From an uncultured Muribaculaceae bacterium (GTDB lineage: Bacteria; Bacteroidota; Bacteroidia; Bacteroidales; Muribaculaceae), in contig CAJUAF010000005.1 of assembly GCA_910584365.1 (NCBI GenBank), positions 62,001 to 126,000 of the forward strand: a DNA stretch of 64,000 nt, written 5' to 3'. Position numbers and translations under genes: made by a program. Under the pieces are notes generated by a model. The model did not search any database. It saw nothing but the letters and a program-made list of their open reading frames with translations, and was not told where the DNA came from. Shown one piece after another: positions 8,913 through 16,878 of this stretch (its first letter is position 1; each line of letters starts with the position of its first letter).

Positions 8913-9892
8913 AACTTAGCTTCAATTTCGTAATCGTTTCTGCGCGGAGAGTTGCGCACGATCAGTTCCCCGAGGAATCCGGTGAGGAACAGCTGTGTGC
9001 CCAGTATCATGAGCGTCAGCGAGATATAGAAGTAGGGGGAATCGGTCACCAGGATATAGGGATGCCCGGCGTGCATGGCGTAGAGCTTGTGGGCCCCGAC
9101 GGCCACAACGGCGATGAATCCCAGCAGGAACATCAGCGAGCCCAGCAGGCCGAAGAAATGCATCGGCTTGATGCCGAACTTGTTGGTGAACCAGAGGGTG
9201 GCCAGGTCGAGGTATCCGTTTACGAAGCGGTCGAGCCCGAATTTTGTCTTGCCGTATTTGCGGGCCTGGTGGTGGACAACCTTTTCGCCGATTTTGCCGA
9301 ATCCGGCGTTCTTGGCCAGGTATGGGATATAGCGGTGCATATCGCCGTAGACTTCGATGTGCTTTACGACCTTGTTGCGGTAGGCTTTCAGGCCGCAGTT
9401 GAAGTCGTGGAGGTTATGGATGCCGCTGACGCGGCGGGCCGTGGCGTTGAACAGCTTTGTGGGGATGGTTTTCGACAGGGGGTCGTAGCGCTTCTGTTTC
9501 CATCCGCTGACAAGGTCGTAGCCGTCGCGGGTAATCATCCGGTAGAGTTCCGGAATTTCGTCGGGGGAGTCCTGGAGGTCGGCGTCCATCGTGATGACCA
9601 CGCGGCCTCGGGCGGCCCCGAAGCCGGTGTTGAGGGCCGGGGATTTTCCGTAGTTGCGGCGGAAGGATATGCCGTGGACGGTATCGGGATATTCTTCCGC
9701 GAGCCGTTCGATGACCTCCCAGGATTCGTCGGTGGAGCCGTCGTTGACGTAGATGACTTCATGGGAGAAGCCGTTTTCCTTCATGACGCGGTCGATCCAA
9801 GCCTGGAGTTCGGGGAGGGATTCGGCCTCGTTGAACAGGGGGACCACCACTGAGATGTCCAGCGGATAATTGTCTTTAGTCTGATTGCTCAT
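8909..9892 (-). CDS. Family 2 glycosyltransferase (polyprenyl-phosphate sugar transferase type)
   Basis: 327 residues. The N-terminal GT-A domain begins DISVVVPLFNEAESLPEL. It carries the DxD-type metal site in TMDADLQDSPDEIPEL and the segments SFRRNYGKSPALNTGF and DFNCGLKAYRNKV. Two hydrophobic helices near 235-320 (FGLLGSLMFLLGFIAVVAVG; YFYISLTLMILGTQLFLTGF) anchor it in the inner membrane. This is the dolichyl/undecaprenyl-phosphate mannosyl- or glucosyltransferase type (DPM1/GtrB/ArnC). I chose the ATG at 9892, two bases from the DUF4199 stop. The open frame continues upstream only as antisense-like overlap with DUF4199. The sugar donated is unknown. Confidence 0.9.
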   Translation of the reverse strand: MSNQTKDNYPLDISVVVPLFNEAESLPELQAWIDRVMKENGFSHEVIYVNDGSTDESWEVIERLAEEYPDTVHGISFRRNYGKSPALNTGFGAARGRVVITMDADLQDSPDEIPELYRMITRDGYDLVSGWKQKRYDPLSKTIPTKLFNATARRVSGIHNLHDFNCGLKAYRNKVVKHIEVYGDMHRYIPYLAKNAGFGKIGEKVVHHQARKYGKTKFGLDRFVNGYLDLATLWFTNKFGIKPMHFFGLLGSLMFLLGFIAVVAVGAHKLYAMHAGHPYILVTDSPYFYISLTLMILGTQLFLTGFLGELIVRNSPRRNDYEIEAKF

Positions 9893-9894
9893 TT

Positions 9895-10479
9895 TCAGCT
9901 TGTTTGAGTGGGAGAGGCGGGAGGGACGCGCTTGATTCTGACCACAAGGGTTACGAACATCGATAGCACCGAGCCGGTGAAAGTCCCCAGCCAGAGCCAC
10001 ATCAGGGCGATGTCCATCGGGGAGGGGATGAGCCGGTTGTCGATTATTTCCTGGAACATATCGGCCATGGAGGCACCCCCTTCCATCGGGGTATTGCGGT
10101 AAAATTCCACACCCATGCGGAGGGTGTCGAGGATGAATCCTGGATGGATCCAGCGCATGAAGATGTAGGCCGCCGCAGCGAAGATCAGGGAGCCGCAGCC
10201 GAACATCACTATCCCCTGCATCCACAGGGCGGAGAAGGTGGTCAGACCGTGGCAGGCCACATGGGTGCGGCGCAGGAAGCGGTACGTCAGGAACGGCACC
10301 AGCAGCCCCATCGCGAGGACGGGGATATTGAGCAGCCCCACGTACAGCGACCCCACGCTCAGGGCGAACATCACCGTGAGGTACAGGCCGAGCCATGCGC
10401 CGTCAGAGGCGCCCCGCTCGTAGATCGACCGGGCGTCAGGGCCGTGTCCTGTGCTGTCGTTGCTTTTCTTTAGTTCCAT
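9895..10479 (-). CDS. DUF4199-family membrane protein
   Basis: 194 residues with four hydrophobic segments: GLYLTVMFALSVGSLYVGLL, ALWMQGIVMFGCGSLIFAAAAYIF, LMWLWLGTFTGSVLSMFVTLVV, and a short one after residue 50. This is the layout of the DUF4199 family, which commonly precedes a family 2 glycosyltransferase in Bacteroidales. It is the first gene of the five-gene operon ending with rpiB. A TAAATTTG box (10485-10492, minus strand) ends only five bases before the ATG, so the mRNA may be leaderless. Molecular function unknown. Confidence 0.78.
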   Translation of the reverse strand: MELKKSNDSTGHGPDARSIYERGASDGAWLGLYLTVMFALSVGSLYVGLLNIPVLAMGLLVPFLTYRFLRRTHVACHGLTTFSALWMQGIVMFGCGSLIFAAAAYIFMRWIHPGFILDTLRMGVEFYRNTPMEGGASMADMFQEIIDNRLIPSPMDIALMWLWLGTFTGSVLSMFVTLVVRIKRVPPASPTQTS

Positions 10480-10484
10480 TGGTG

Positions 10485-10492
10485 CAAATTTA
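10485..10492 (-). promoter_or_regulatory. -7 box (TAAATTTG) for the DUF4199-rpiB operon
   Basis: On the minus strand this reads TAAATTTG, an exact TAnnTTTG match, ending five bases before the start codon at 10479. No TTTG lies at the expected -33 spacing. If used, transcription would begin at or next to the ATG. Confidence 0.5.
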
Positions 10493-10504
10493 CGAATTTT
10501 TCGC

Positions 10505-10512
10505 TAAATTTG
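10505..10512 (+). promoter_or_regulatory. -7 box (TAAATTTG) for the DUF3737/malY-like genes
   Basis: An exact TAnnTTTG match on the plus strand, divergent from the box at 10485-10492. A start near 10518 would leave a leader of about 60 bases before 10579. The -33 element is not clear. Confidence 0.5.
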
Positions 10513-10578
10513 TAGCGTTGACCCATGAAGTCATCCAAACTTTTTCCGACACAGAGATTTATTTGCTTCAATTAGAAT

Positions 10579-11511
10579 ATGGATAATAACGCGACAGAAT
10601 GTCAGGCCGCTCCCCGGGGAGACGGTAACTGTCAGGTTACAAGCCCAGTAGAGTTTCCGGCCGATATGAAACATATACGTGCTAAAGAATTCGGAGGGGA
10701 ACGCGCCCTCTTCGCCACCCACAGGCTTTTCCTCGACAAAGTGGTGTTTCATCCGGGAGAATCGGCCCTGAAATGCTGTTCGGAGATTGACGCCCTGGAC
10801 TGTGAGTTCGAGGGAAAGTATCCTTTCTGGCACGTGGACACTTTCCGCTGCGTAAGGTGTCATTTCCAGCCCGGTGCCCGTGCGGCCCTCTGGTATTCCC
10901 GGAATCTGGAGATGCGCGACTGCGTCGTGGACGCTCCCAAGATGTTCCGCGAGATGGAGAACCTTTCGCTGGCCGGGGTCACTATCCCCGATGCTCAGGA
11001 GACCCTGTGGAGCTGCCGGGGCGTTAAGCTGCGGGATGTGACCGTCGACAAGGCCGACTATGTATTCTTCCACTGCTCGGACATCGATATCGACGGTTAT
11101 ACCCAGAACGGCAATTATTCTTTCCAGTATTGTCGCAACGTTGTGATCCGCAACGCCGTCATCAATTCAAGGGACGCTTTCTGGGAGACGGACAACGTTA
11201 CGGTCTACGACTCGGAAATCAACGGTGAGTTTCTCGGCTGGCATTCCCGGAACCTTCGGCTGGTGCGCTGCAAGGTGAACGGGACGCAGCCCCTGTGCTA
11301 CTGTCACAACCTGGTGATGGAGGACTGCACGATGGGGGATGAATGTGACCTGGCTTTCGAGGACTCCGACCTGACGGCCGATATCCGCTCGGCGATTGTC
11401 AGCGTAAAGAATCCCCGCACGGGTTTCCTGAAAGCTCTCGCTATCGGGGAAACAATCATTGACAAGAATGTGCTGGCTCCGGCCGACTGCCGGATCGAGA
11501 CCGAAATATAA
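10579..11511 (+). CDS. DUF3737-family right-handed beta-helix protein
   Basis: 310 residues without a signal peptide. The chain is a series of short repeats of about 20 residues, each with a C-x-x-hydrophobic strand. Examples are IDALDCEFEGKYPFWHV, LEMRDCVVDAPKMFREM, VTVYDSEINGEFLGWHS and LVMEDCTMGDECDLAFED. This indicates a right-handed parallel beta-helix, as in DUF3737. The family is often found beside PatB/MalY aminotransferases, as here, where the next gene begins six bases downstream. The role is unknown; a cytoplasmic structural or binding function is inferred. Confidence 0.85.
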   Translation: MDNNATECQAAPRGDGNCQVTSPVEFPADMKHIRAKEFGGERALFATHRLFLDKVVFHPGESALKCCSEIDALDCEFEGKYPFWHVDTFRCVRCHFQPGARAALWYSRNLEMRDCVVDAPKMFREMENLSLAGVTIPDAQETLWSCRGVKLRDVTVDKADYVFFHCSDIDIDGYTQNGNYSFQYCRNVVIRNAVINSRDAFWETDNVTVYDSEINGEFLGWHSRNLRLVRCKVNGTQPLCYCHNLVMEDCTMGDECDLAFEDSDLTADIRSAIVSVKNPRTGFLKALAIGETIIDKNVLAPADCRIETEI

Positions 11512-11517
11512 CCCCAC

Positions 11518-12708
11518 ATGATGGATTACAGCCGATATTTCGATACCGCGCCCTGCAGGCGCGGCTCCGGTTCCTACAAGTGGGACTCGGACGAGGATCC
11601 GGAGGTGATTCCCCTTTGGGTCGCCGACATGGATTTCCGGACGGCTCCGTGTGTCATCGAAGCGCTGCGGCGCCGGGTGGAACATGGCGTCTTCGGATAT
11701 ACACTGGTAGGTGAGGACTATTACGCCGCTCTCTGCCGGTGGTTCTCCTCGCGCCACGGCTACACGATCGATCCGCGGATGGTCATCTATACATCCGGGG
11801 TGGTCCCGGCGCTGTCGGCCATTATCCAGGCTCTCGCCTCGCCGGGAGAGGGGGTAATCGTGCAGACACCGGTTTACAACTGCTTTTTCTCCTCCATACG
11901 CAACAACGGATGCCGCATCGTGGAGAATCCGCTGATACGCAGGGATATCGATGCCTCGACCTTTACATACGAAATGGACTTCGAGGGGCTGGAACGCCTG
12001 GCGCGCGACCCGCAGAACCGGTTGCTTCTGCTCTGTAATCCCCACAATCCGGCGGGACGCGCATGGACGCGTGGAGAATTGGCGCGAGTAGCGCAAATCG
12101 CCCGGGAGAACGGCCTGACGGTTGTCAGCGATGAAATCCACTGCGAGCTGACGATGCCCGGTATCAGCTATGTTCCCTACGGGACAGTGGACGAAGGGGG
12201 GATTATATGCCTGTCTCCATCTAAGGCGTTCAATACCGCGGGGTTGCAGATCGCGAATATCGTATGTCCCGACGGGGAGACGCGCGCCCGCATCGACCGG
12301 TCCATCAATGTCAACGAGGTCTGCGATGTGAATCCTTTCGGGGTAGAGGGGCTGAAAGCCGCCTATACTTCCGAGGGGGGCGAGTGGCTCGACGCCCTGC
12401 GCCGCTATCTGAGCGGTAACTATGAGCTTGTGCGGGAGTATCTGGCCAGGGAACTGCCCGGTTGCCCGATGGCACGCCTGGAGGCGACGTATCTCCCCTG
12501 GATTGATGTCTCGGCGCTTGGCGTCCCGTCTGAGGAGCTGGAGGAAAGGCTCCGGCGCGAGGCCCGCGTATGGGTGAACTGCGGGGAGATGTACGGCAAG
12601 GGGGGATTTATCCGCCTGAACATCGCCTGCCCGCGGGAGCGGCTGGCCGAAGGGCTGCGGCGCCTGGCGGCTTTCCTCCGGAAGCCGGGGCTGCAAAGCC
12701 GGACCTGA
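11518..12708 (+). CDS. MalY/PatB-family PLP-dependent cystathionine beta-lyase/aminotransferase
   Basis: 396 residues, fold type I aminotransferase. The N-terminal PLWVADMDFRTAP and VFGYT are typical of the MalY/PatB branch. The core has CNPHNPAGRAWT, VVSDEIHCEL and the PLP lysine in SPSKAFNTAGLQ. The C-terminus has FIRLNIACPRERL, with the carboxylate-binding arginine. The family cleaves C-S bonds of cystathionine or cysteine conjugates. Start is ATG 11518 or the adjacent ATG 11521. Pairing with DUF3737 and a downstream MATE exporter could point to handling of a sulfur compound, but the substrate is not visible. Confidence 0.92.
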   Translation: MMDYSRYFDTAPCRRGSGSYKWDSDEDPEVIPLWVADMDFRTAPCVIEALRRRVEHGVFGYTLVGEDYYAALCRWFSSRHGYTIDPRMVIYTSGVVPALSAIIQALASPGEGVIVQTPVYNCFFSSIRNNGCRIVENPLIRRDIDASTFTYEMDFEGLERLARDPQNRLLLLCNPHNPAGRAWTRGELARVAQIARENGLTVVSDEIHCELTMPGISYVPYGTVDEGGIICLSPSKAFNTAGLQIANIVCPDGETRARIDRSINVNEVCDVNPFGVEGLKAAYTSEGGEWLDALRRYLSGNYELVREYLARELPGCPMARLEATYLPWIDVSALGVPSEELEERLRREARVWVNCGEMYGKGGFIRLNIACPRERLAEGLRRLAAFLRKPGLQSRT

Positions 12709-12739
12709 AGGCCCGGCGCCGAAACAAATCAATTAGCCC

Positions 12740-12806
12740 GATTCGGGAACCGGCAAGAAACTCCAGGCTCTCCCAAAGGATTCGGGAACCGGGCAGAAGT
12801 TTCAGG
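12740..12806 (+). repeat. Imperfect 28-base tandem repeat, period 39
   Basis: Two related 28-base units (12740-12767 and 12779-12806), both starting GATTCGGGAACCGG and ending CAGG, fill the malY-like/MATE gap. Function unknown. Confidence 0.6.
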
Positions 12807-12852
12807 AGCGGAAAGATTTAAGAAGCAGATATTCAGAAAAGAGAGAAAGGAT

Positions 12853-14304
12853 TTGGTCGGAATCTCGCAAATACAGACGGGGCAACCCCTGAACAGGCGC
12901 CAGTGTCTGATGCTGGCGGCCAAATTGTCGTGGCCGGCCATGATGGCCCAGCTGTCGAGTATCATCATGCAGTATATCGACACGGCGATGGTCGGTCAGT
13001 TAGGGGCGAACGCATCCGCCTCGATCGGCCTGATGGCCAGCAGCCTGTGGTTGTTTTGGGGAGTATGTTCGGCGGCCACCGTCGGTTTTTCCGTGCAGGT
13101 GGCCCACCGCGTTGGCGCCACTGACTACAAGGGGGCGCGGATGGTGCTTCGCCAGGCTATCGGGGCTTCGGTTATTGTCGGCGTTGTGGTAGCCCTGATC
13201 GGAGCGTCCGTCGCGTTCCCGCTGCCGGGCTGGCTCGGCGGAGGAAAGGAGGTGGTCCGTGAGGCTTCGCTGTATTTCCTGGTCTTCGTCTGCGGATTGC
13301 CTGTACTGATTCTCAATTATCTTGGATGCGGTATTCTGAGGGCTTCGGGGAATATGAAAGTCCCGGGAGGTCTGAACGTCATGATGTGTGTGCTGGATGT
13401 GGTGTTCAATTTCCTGCTGATATTCCCGACGAGGGAAATCGCCCTGTGGGGATTGCATTTCACTATGCCCGGTGCGGGCCTGGGTGTGCTGGGGGCTGCT
13501 TTGGGGACAGTTTCGGCCGAGGTCGTGACATCGTCGCTGGTAATGTGGTATCTCTGCTTTCGTCAGGACGGGATGAAGATATTCGGGACCGGGGAGCATG
13601 GATCCTTCCGCCCTTCCGGCCCGATTATCCACAATGCCGTAAGGATTTCCTCGCCGGTGGCGCTGGAACACGCCGTAATCAGCGGGGCGCAGATCGTCAT
13701 TACGCTTATAGTGGCTCCGCTGGGGAAAATCGCGATAGCGGCCAATGCGTTTGCTGTAACCGCCGAGAGTCTCTGCTATATGCCGGGATTCGGCATCGGG
13801 GACGCTGCCACCACGCTCGTGGGACAGAGCTACGGCGCCCGGCGGTTCGACCTTGTAAGGCGTCTGGGATATGTCACCGTAGGGATGGGGATGGCGGTGA
13901 TGACGATTATGGGGGCTATTCTGTATGTTACGGCCCCGTATGTGATGGGGATGCTTTCGCCGGTCAGGGAAATCTGCGACCTGGGGACGGAAGTGCTGCG
14001 CATAGAGGCGTGGGCCGAGCCGATGTATGCCGCGTCGATTGTGGCTTACGGGGCGATGGTCGGTGTAGGCGATACGGTAATCCCGGCGGCGATGAATTTC
14101 GTAAGCATCTGGATTGTCAGGTTGCCGATTGCGGCGATTCTGGCGCAGTCGATAGGGCTGAAAGGGGTTTGGCTGGCAATGTGTATAGAGCTGACGTTCA
14201 GAGGGGTGATTTTCCTTGTGAGGTTGTTGCGCGGAAGCTGGTTAAGGCACGGGGTAAAGAGCGCTCCCGAGCCGGTCAATCCGCTGCCGGTCAATGACAA
14301 TTAG
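12853..14304 (+). CDS. MATE-family multidrug/metabolite exporter
   Basis: About 483 residues with twelve predicted membrane segments. The first helix pair contains the family pattern PAMMAQLSSIIMQYIDTAMVGQLGA. The second half repeats it (PVALEHAVISGAQIVITLIVAPLG; GIGDAATTLVGQSYGARR). MATE proteins export cationic or organic substrates in exchange for Na+ or H+. The start is uncertain. TTG at 12853 follows a purine-rich stretch closely, while ATG 12910 would give 464 residues and still keep helix 1. It lies 144 bases after the malY-like gene on the same strand. Confidence 0.9.
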   Translation: MVGISQIQTGQPLNRRQCLMLAAKLSWPAMMAQLSSIIMQYIDTAMVGQLGANASASIGLMASSLWLFWGVCSAATVGFSVQVAHRVGATDYKGARMVLRQAIGASVIVGVVVALIGASVAFPLPGWLGGGKEVVREASLYFLVFVCGLPVLILNYLGCGILRASGNMKVPGGLNVMMCVLDVVFNFLLIFPTREIALWGLHFTMPGAGLGVLGAALGTVSAEVVTSSLVMWYLCFRQDGMKIFGTGEHGSFRPSGPIIHNAVRISSPVALEHAVISGAQIVITLIVAPLGKIAIAANAFAVTAESLCYMPGFGIGDAATTLVGQSYGARRFDLVRRLGYVTVGMGMAVMTIMGAILYVTAPYVMGMLSPVREICDLGTEVLRIEAWAEPMYAASIVAYGAMVGVGDTVIPAAMNFVSIWIVRLPIAAILAQSIGLKGVWLAMCIELTFRGVIFLVRLLRGSWLRHGVKSAPEPVNPLPVNDN

Positions 14305-14350
14305 CCCGGGGCCTTATAATCGGGCCCTGGGCCCGGCGATGAATCGCCGG
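14304..14350. terminator. Tandem hairpins between convergent MATE and M6 protease genes
   Basis: A 10-bp GC-rich stem (14304-14313 with 14323-14332) is followed at once by a second stem (14333-14340 with 14343-14350). They sit between converging genes and could end transcription from either side, though neither has a U tract. The first stem overlaps the MATE stop codon. Confidence 0.5.
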
Positions 14351-14377
14351 AGCCGGAACAAATAAATTACTCCGAAA

Positions 14378-16048
14378 TCAGGGGATGAGGAGTTTGGAGG
14401 CGGAGCCGTCGGCGTTGCGGAGGATGTAGAGGCCAGGGGGAAGGGAGGAAAGTTGAGAGGGGGAGGGATTGCTGAGAAGGAGATGGCCCGAGATATTGTA
14501 GAGAGCGACGGGGTGGTCTGAGGGAGTGTCAGGGGCGATGGGATCAACAGAGGCGCCGGAGACAGAGGCCCGGAGAGTGATGTTTCCCTCGGGAGTTTCC
14601 TCGATAGAGGATAGGGAGACCCCCATGGAGGCGCCGGAGTTCGTGGAGAACGAGGGGGAAGTTGTGAAGTCAAAGGCGGTTACGTCCGCGCTGCCCGGGA
14701 AGGGGAGGGCGGTGCCGGAACTGTAAGGACCGTCGGCCCGGACAAGGTCGACAAGGCGGCGCTTGGAGGTGTTCACAAGATTGTCCTCCCATGCCTGGGG
14801 GTCATATTCGATATGCCATGCCAGCATCCCGTGGCCGGGCAGATAGGCGTCCCATCCCTCCTGACGGCGGTTCTCGAACAGATAATATTCGTCGGGATTG
14901 GAGGAGGTCACCTTGCGGGCCGAGTTGGAAAGGTGGAGAGGCTTGATTTCCAGAATCCCGTCCTCCCGGATTTCCTCCGGCGTGATCCAGCCCAGCGAGA
15001 GGCGTTCGAAGCAGGAGAGGGCCGGGGGTGTGTAGCCGTTGTTGTTATAGTTTCCGGAAGCCATCAGGGAGTAAGGCCCCGGATGGAAGGAACCGTTGTA
15101 ATACAGGTCGGGAAGCCCCAGGACATGGCAGAACTCATGGCAGAACGTGCCGATCCCCGTGAACTGCCCCCGTCCGTTCTGCTCGGGGGAACAGGCGTAG
15201 TTCTCGATTTTCACATTGTCTACGGTCAGTGATTTGCCAAAAGCGCTGAGAGTTGCCGAGTGGGGCCAGATGGTCGAGGTGCCGCCGCCGTCGGCCTGTC
15301 CTTTCCCGGCAAAGAAGAAATAGACGTTGTCGCAGACGCCGTCGCCGTCGAGGTCGTAGTCGGAGAAGTCAAGTTCGTTTTCAAGATAGCTGCACGCTTC
15401 GATTACCATCTTGGTGGCGGGAGAGTCATCCAGGCCGACGCTGGCGTAGTATCTGGCGTTGTTGGCCATCCTGACGGGACCGACGACATCGAAGCAGGGA
15501 TTGAACTGTCCGGCGGAATTGTCCTGGAAATACCGTCGGGCCGAGCCGCAGGTTCCCCCTTCGGTATAGTTTTCCCCGTTCATGAGTTCATTGAACTTTT
15601 CATAAGGCAGGTCGACTGAAAAAGGGCGATCCGGAAAATCCACCAGTACTACCAGAAACCGGGCGGGGCGTTCGCCGGACTCAGTTTCCACGCGGAGGGG
15701 AGAGGCGGCTTCTCCTCCGGAAGGGAGCGCGGAAACCTCGGGACGTTGTTTCAACAGGTAAGGGAAAAGCCGTTTTCCCTGCGGGACCGGGGCGAGTGAC
15801 TGGCGTACCTGCGGCAGCCAGCTTACGATTTCGCCGTCGAGGGTCTCGAAGTGACGGCAGTTCTCATCGCCGACGGCCCGGACCCAGATTTCCTCCCCGC
15901 CGGGAGTTTTCATCCTGACAGGTATGCCTGAGGCGGGAGCGCCGGAAGCATTGAAAGCGCCGCAGAGGAGGAGCAATGTCAGCGCCAGGACGCAGCGGTG
16001 CGGCTGACAGAGAGCGGTATGCCGGAATATGGAGTAGAAAGTTTTCAT
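14378..16048 (-). CDS. Secreted M6-family (immune inhibitor A-like) zinc metalloprotease with Type 9-like tail
   Basis: 556 residues. After the signal region (ALTLLLLCGAFNASGAPASG) comes a pro-region containing GGEEIWVRAVGDENCRHFETLDG, typical of M6 proteases. The catalytic domain starts FLVVLVDFPDRPF. The zinc site HEFCHVLGLPD (HExxHxxGxxD, near residue 304) is complete. Further family patterns are YFFFAGKGQADGGG and LMASGNYNNNG. The C-terminus PVALYNISG...LPPGLYILRN resembles a Type 9 sorting tail. It is therefore predicted to be exported and to degrade extracellular protein. tRNA-Glu lies upstream on the same strand. Confidence 0.9.
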   Translation of the reverse strand: MKTFYSIFRHTALCQPHRCVLALTLLLLCGAFNASGAPASGIPVRMKTPGGEEIWVRAVGDENCRHFETLDGEIVSWLPQVRQSLAPVPQGKRLFPYLLKQRPEVSALPSGGEAASPLRVETESGERPARFLVVLVDFPDRPFSVDLPYEKFNELMNGENYTEGGTCGSARRYFQDNSAGQFNPCFDVVGPVRMANNARYYASVGLDDSPATKMVIEACSYLENELDFSDYDLDGDGVCDNVYFFFAGKGQADGGGTSTIWPHSATLSAFGKSLTVDNVKIENYACSPEQNGRGQFTGIGTFCHEFCHVLGLPDLYYNGSFHPGPYSLMASGNYNNNGYTPPALSCFERLSLGWITPEEIREDGILEIKPLHLSNSARKVTSSNPDEYYLFENRRQEGWDAYLPGHGMLAWHIEYDPQAWEDNLVNTSKRRLVDLVRADGPYSSGTALPFPGSADVTAFDFTTSPSFSTNSGASMGVSLSSIEETPEGNITLRASVSGASVDPIAPDTPSDHPVALYNISGHLLLSNPSPSQLSSLPPGLYILRNADGSASKLLIP

Positions 16049-16138
16049 GTGGAGGGGTGTCGGAAAAGAGTATTTTTTTCAGAAATTTTCAAAAACCGAC
16101 AGCGACAGCCGGTCTTACAACCGGTTGCCGCTGCGGAG

Positions 16139-16210
16139 TAGCCCATAGGAGAATCGAACTCCTCTTTCAAGAATGAAAATCTTGCGTCCTAGCCGATAGA
16201 CGAATGGGCC
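16139..16210 (-). tRNA. tRNA-Glu (UUC), copy 1
   Basis: On the minus strand the 72-base cloverleaf begins GGCCCATTCGTCTATCGG. The anticodon arm is CAAGA-TTTTCAT-TCTTG with anticodon TTC, and the T arm is GGAGT-TCGATTC-TCCT. The acceptor stem closes with ATGGGCT and discriminator A. CCA is not encoded. It is identical to the copy at 16626-16697. Confidence 0.96.
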
Positions 16211-16326
16211 CTTTAAAAACCCTCGGCTTTCACAAGCAGAAGGTTTATTTACACACACATTTTATGGTAAACATAAAACACGAAACTTAGCGCGGGTCAA
16301 ATTGCCAAGAATCGTTATATCTTTTC

Positions 16327-16581
16327 TCAGCCGAGCTTGTTGATGTGAAGCGCAAGCTTGCTTTTGAGGTTGGAAGCTTTGTTTTTGGAGATGGTCTTCT
16401 TGGAGGCCAGACGGTCGAGCATGGCAACGACCTTAACGTAAGTTTCCTGAGCGGCAGCCTTGTCGGTCATAGCGCGAAGACGACGCACGGCGTTGCGGGC
16501 GGTCTTGGCGTAGTAACGGTTGCGGAGACGACGGCTCTCGGTCTGGCGAATACGTTTTAAAGCAGATTTATGGTTTGCCAT
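16327..16581 (-). CDS. rpsT: 30S ribosomal protein S20
   Basis: 84 residues, strongly basic and helical. It starts MANHKSALKRIRQTESRRLRN, with the S20 pattern NKASNLKSKLALHINKL at the end. S20 binds 16S rRNA early in assembly. The gene lies between two identical tRNA-Glu genes on the same strand, and all three probably share the promoter at 16743-16774. The neighbourhood tRNA-Glu, rpsT, divergent recO is familiar in Bacteroidales. Confidence 0.98.
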   Translation of the reverse strand: MANHKSALKRIRQTESRRLRNRYYAKTARNAVRRLRAMTDKAAAQETYVKVVAMLDRLASKKTISKNKASNLKSKLALHINKLG

Positions 16582-16625
16582 TTTTTTATTTATGCTTTTT
16601 CTTCTTTATTTCGTTGTTATAATAG

Positions 16626-16697
16626 TAGCCCATAGGAGAATCGAACTCCTCTTTCAAGAATGAAAATCTTGCGTCCTAGCCGATAGACGAATGGGCC
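16626..16697 (-). tRNA. tRNA-Glu (UUC), copy 2
   Basis: Identical in sequence to the tRNA at 16139-16210, with the same cloverleaf and anticodon TTC. It is the promoter-proximal gene of the tRNA-Glu/rpsT/tRNA-Glu unit, 44 bases before rpsT. Confidence 0.96.
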
Positions 16698-16742
16698 GGC
16701 CTTGTTGCAACTGCCTTTGGATTCCGGGGCATTTTGCGACTG

Positions 16743-16774
16743 CAAAGTTAATCGCTTTTTCTGACCTGACCAAA
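16743..16774 (-). promoter_or_regulatory. Promoter for tRNA-Glu/rpsT/tRNA-Glu
   Basis: On the minus strand: TTTG (16774-16771), 20 bases, then TAACTTTG (16750-16743). This is an exact fit to the Bacteroidetes consensus. It is back to back with the recO promoter. Confidence 0.87.
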
Positions 16775-16790
16775 TTTTTAGGCAAAAAAG

Positions 16791-16820
16791 TTTGCGATTG
16801 AGTAAAATTAGCTAATTTTG
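16791..16820 (+). promoter_or_regulatory. Promoter for recO
   Basis: TTTG (16791-16794), 18 bases, then TAATTTTG (16813-16820). It would give a leader of about 50 bases before recO. Confidence 0.82.
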
Positions 16821-16878
16821 TCTCCGCCAAATCGAGTCAGACCCTCTCCTGTCGGCTCCCATACATATATTATATATA

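Noticed and set aside
8909..10396. A 495-residue glycosyltransferase with an extra N-terminal domain
   Set aside because: The upstream part is an alternative frame of the DUF4199 gene. The GT-A domain begins at ATG 9892, two bases from the DUF4199 stop.
11167..12732. A 521-codon minus-strand frame
   Set aside because: It is antisense to the DUF3737 and MalY/PatB genes, whose conserved motifs are intact. The minus-strand product is low-complexity and unrecognisable.
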